A stretch of DNA of 64,000 nt, taken from Lacrimispora xylanisolvens. Its GTDB lineage: Bacteria > Bacillota > Clostridia > Lachnospirales > Lachnospiraceae. How positions within the stretch are numbered: the stretch's first letter is position 1; each line of letters starts with the position of its first letter. The DNA lies in contig CP070896.1 in NCBI GenBank assembly GCA_017084465.1, forward strand, positions 5,259,501 to 5,323,500, given 5' to 3'. A program made the position numbers and the translations under genes. Under the pieces are notes generated by a model that saw only the letters and a list, made by a program, of their open reading frames with translations, made no database searches and was not told where the DNA came from. Shown piece by piece: positions 62,262-64,000 of the stretch.

Positions 62262-64000
62262 ATGGTGGGAAATAAACTGACGGGTGCAGATTTAAAACAT
62301 GTTACAATACAGGATACATTCTGGGGTAAATATATAGATCTGGTGGATGAGGTAATTCTGCCATTTCAATGGGACCTGATTAATGACCGGGTGGAGGGAG
62401 CGGAAAAAAGCTACTGCATCAGGAATTTCCGTATTGCAGCCGGGAAGGAGACAGGAGAGCATAAGGGGATGGTGTTTCAGGATACCGATGCGGCAAAATG
62501 GCTGGAGGCAGTTGCCTGTTCCCTTAATAAAAAGAGGAATGAGAGCCTTGAAGCAGCAGCGGATCAGGCCATTGATCTGATTGCTGCAGCCCAGTGTGAG
62601 GACGGATACCTAAATACGTATTATACAATTACCGGAAACAAAAGATGGTCAGACTTATTTGAAGGACATGAACTTTATACAGCTGGTCATATGATGGAGG
62701 CAGCTGTGGCGTATTTTGAGGCCACTGGGAAAAGAAAATTTCTTGATGTAATGTGTAAATTTGCAGATCATCTTTGCCTTGTTTTTGGACCGGAAGAAGG
62801 TAAAATTCATGGCTATCCGGGGCATCCGGAAGTTGAGCTGGCTCTGGTGAAATTGTACCGGGTGACGGAAAACAGAAATTATCTCTGGCTTGCGGATTAT
62901 TTTGTAAGAACAAGAGGTGAGAGACCCTGCTATTTCCTAAATGAGGATTGTATTAAGAACGGGAACTATATTTTCCCTGAATTTAAAGATTTTAGTCTGG
63001 ATTATAATCAGTCCCATATGCCATTGAAGGAACAGGAGACAGCAGAAGGTCATTGTGTCCGGGCTGTTTATCTTTACAGTGCAATGGCAGACCTGGCTTA
63101 TGAATATCAGGACGGAGCTCTTACCAGCCAGTGTGAAACGCTGTGGGAAAATATTGTGAACAAGCGGATGTATATAACCGGCAGTATTGGATCAGCCGCC
63201 TATGGCGAACGGTTTACAGCAGACTATGACCTCCCCAATGATACCAATTATTCAGAATCCTGTGCGACGGTAGGTCTTGCCATGTTCTCCAACCGGATGT
63301 TTCATCTCACCAGAGATGGAAAATACATGGACATTGTGGAGAAGGCTCTGTATAATACTCTTCTTGCAGGAATTGCAATGGATGGAACACATTTCTTCTA
63401 CGTAAATCCACTGGAGGTAGTGCCAGAAGTGGCGAAAAATCCCACATACCGGCATATAAAAACTACCAGACAGCTTTGGTTCGGAGTGGCTTGCTGCCCC
63501 CCCAATATTGCCAGAACCCTTGCTTCCCTTGGTAATTACATATACGCTTCAGATGACAGTACGATCTATGTCAACCTTTTCATACGAAGCAGAATGGAGT
63601 GTCAGCTCTCAGGCGTTGGCATCCGTGTAAGTCAGGAATGCGACTATCCTGAAAATGGAACGGTCACTCTTTCTATAAGTCCGGAAAAACCAGGAAGCCA
63701 GTTCACCCTTGCTGTACGCATTCCTTCTTACTGTAAGGGAGCGGTACTTAAAATCAATGGAAAAGAAGAGACTGGAACCCTGGAAAGAGGGTATCTTTAT
63801 TTAAACCGAATATGGGAAATGGAGGATACGGTTGTTATGGAACTGAATGTCCCGTTCCGATACGTCAGATCCAACCCCAGGGTGCGCCATAATATAGGAA
63901 AAGTAAGCCTGATGAGGGGACCGGTGGTTTATTGCCTGGAAGAGGCGGATAATGGAAAATATCTATCCGGGGTGGTTGTCGATACCAGCGTAGAGCCACA
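62262..64000 (+). CDS. GH127 beta-L-arabinofuranosidase (3' end outside window)
   Basis: Open from ATG 62262 (GAGGAAAAGG upstream) to the window edge, 579 codons. GH127 pattern: VTIQDTFWGKYIDLVDEVILPFQWDLIND, AAQCEDGYLNTYY, HELYTAGHMMEAAVAYFEATG, and the zinc/catalytic set of the HypBA1 type: Glu and Cys in YSESCATVG, and the Cys pair in VACCPPNIART, the second set containing the cysteine nucleophile. It releases beta-L-arabinofuranose from arabinooligosaccharides of plant extensins and pectic side chains. No signal peptide, so it acts on imported sugar. Fits the ABC importer and LacI gene upstream. Confidence 0.92.
   Translation, partial: MVGNKLTGADLKHVTIQDTFWGKYIDLVDEVILPFQWDLINDRVEGAEKSYCIRNFRIAAGKETGEHKGMVFQDTDAAKWLEAVACSLNKKRNESLEAAADQAIDLIAAAQCEDGYLNTYYTITGNKRWSDLFEGHELYTAGHMMEAAVAYFEATGKRKFLDVMCKFADHLCLVFGPEEGKIHGYPGHPEVELALVKLYRVTENRNYLWLADYFVRTRGERPCYFLNEDCIKNGNYIFPEFKDFSLDYNQSHMPLKEQETAEGHCVRAVYLYSAMADLAYEYQDGALTSQCETLWENIVNKRMYITGSIGSAAYGERFTADYDLPNDTNYSESCATVGLAMFSNRMFHLTRDGKYMDIVEKALYNTLLAGIAMDGTHFFYVNPLEVVPEVAKNPTYRHIKTTRQLWFGVACCPPNIARTLASLGNYIYASDDSTIYVNLFIRSRMECQLSGVGIRVSQECDYPENGTVTLSISPEKPGSQFTLAVRIPSYCKGAVLKINGKEETGTLERGYLYLNRIWEMEDTVVMELNVPFRYVRSNPRVRHNIGKVSLMRGPVVYCLEEADNGKYLSGVVVDTSVEP

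Noticed and set aside
1..64000. CRISPR arrays, rRNA operons and ordinary tRNA genes
   Set aside because: No regularly spaced repeats, rRNA sequence or tRNA T-arm/acceptor combination was seen apart from the tmRNA.

Overview
The window looks like chromosome from an anaerobic, saccharolytic Firmicute of the Lachnospiraceae type (Lachnoclostridium/Lacrimispora-like). Support: AT-rich sequence with strong AGGAGG ribosome sites, a complete Rnf operon in the clostridial order C-D-G-E-A-B, rubredoxin and ferredoxin genes, a Thermoanaerobacter/Clostridium-type NADP secondary alcohol dehydrogenase, a GlpP-controlled glycerol operon with PTS-type dihydroxyacetone kinase, and many LacI/ABC carbohydrate modules. 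Genus placement is inference.

Layout. 1-2.1 kb: LysR regulator divergent from a cobalamin-independent methionine-synthase-like gene with a MET-box operator. 2.1-4.2 kb: ArsC-like protein, KdgF-like cupin, ferredoxin, NapH-like iron-sulfur membrane protein, rubredoxin. 4.2-6.8 kb (minus): a Csp-like subtilisin that lacks its catalytic serine, and a secreted amidase. 7-11.8 kb: tRNA-dihydrouridine synthase, class I ribonucleotide reductase, tmRNA. 11.9-15.4 kb: small accessory genes and a secondary alcohol dehydrogenase. 15.6-20.8 kb: glpP-dhaK-dhaL-dhaM-glpK-glpF behind a conditional terminator. 21-25.1 kb: small genes. 25.2-33.3 kb: LytTR/GHKL two-component pair followed by two GH3 glycosidases (the first domain-permuted and membrane anchored) and a GtrA-like protein. 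33.3-38.2 kb: a RelA/SpoT-fold orphan domain, an IS110-family element, and an SOS-type cluster (Y-family polymerase, unknown protein, SRAP protein) that the element separates from its LexA box. 38.2-42.5 kb: MarR plus a heterodimeric ABC exporter. 42.8-49 kb: rnfCDGEAB with a Rex-like site upstream, then a cytochrome-b5-like lipoprotein and a histidine-rich membrane partner. 49.3-51.3 kb: secreted C39-like protein and a lipoprotein. 51.3-57.8 kb: uronate catabolism (uxaC with LacI; IclR with KDPG aldolase and two PfkB kinases). 57.8-64 kb: ABC sugar importer, LacI regulator and a GH127 beta-L-arabinofuranosidase (cut by the window end) controlled from three matching palindromes.

The theme of the right third is plant cell-wall polysaccharide use: uronic acids go through UxaC to KDG, KDPG and pyruvate, and arabinose oligosaccharides enter through the ABC system and GH127. 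The Rnf complex couples reduced ferredoxin to NAD+ for energy.

A caution for any user: about 26 single-base frameshifts break 17 otherwise intact genes, nearly all in homopolymer runs. Both the pattern and the essential genes hit (ribonucleotide reductase) point to uncorrected sequencing indels rather than real pseudogenes. I give these genes as single CDSs and state where the reading frame jumps.
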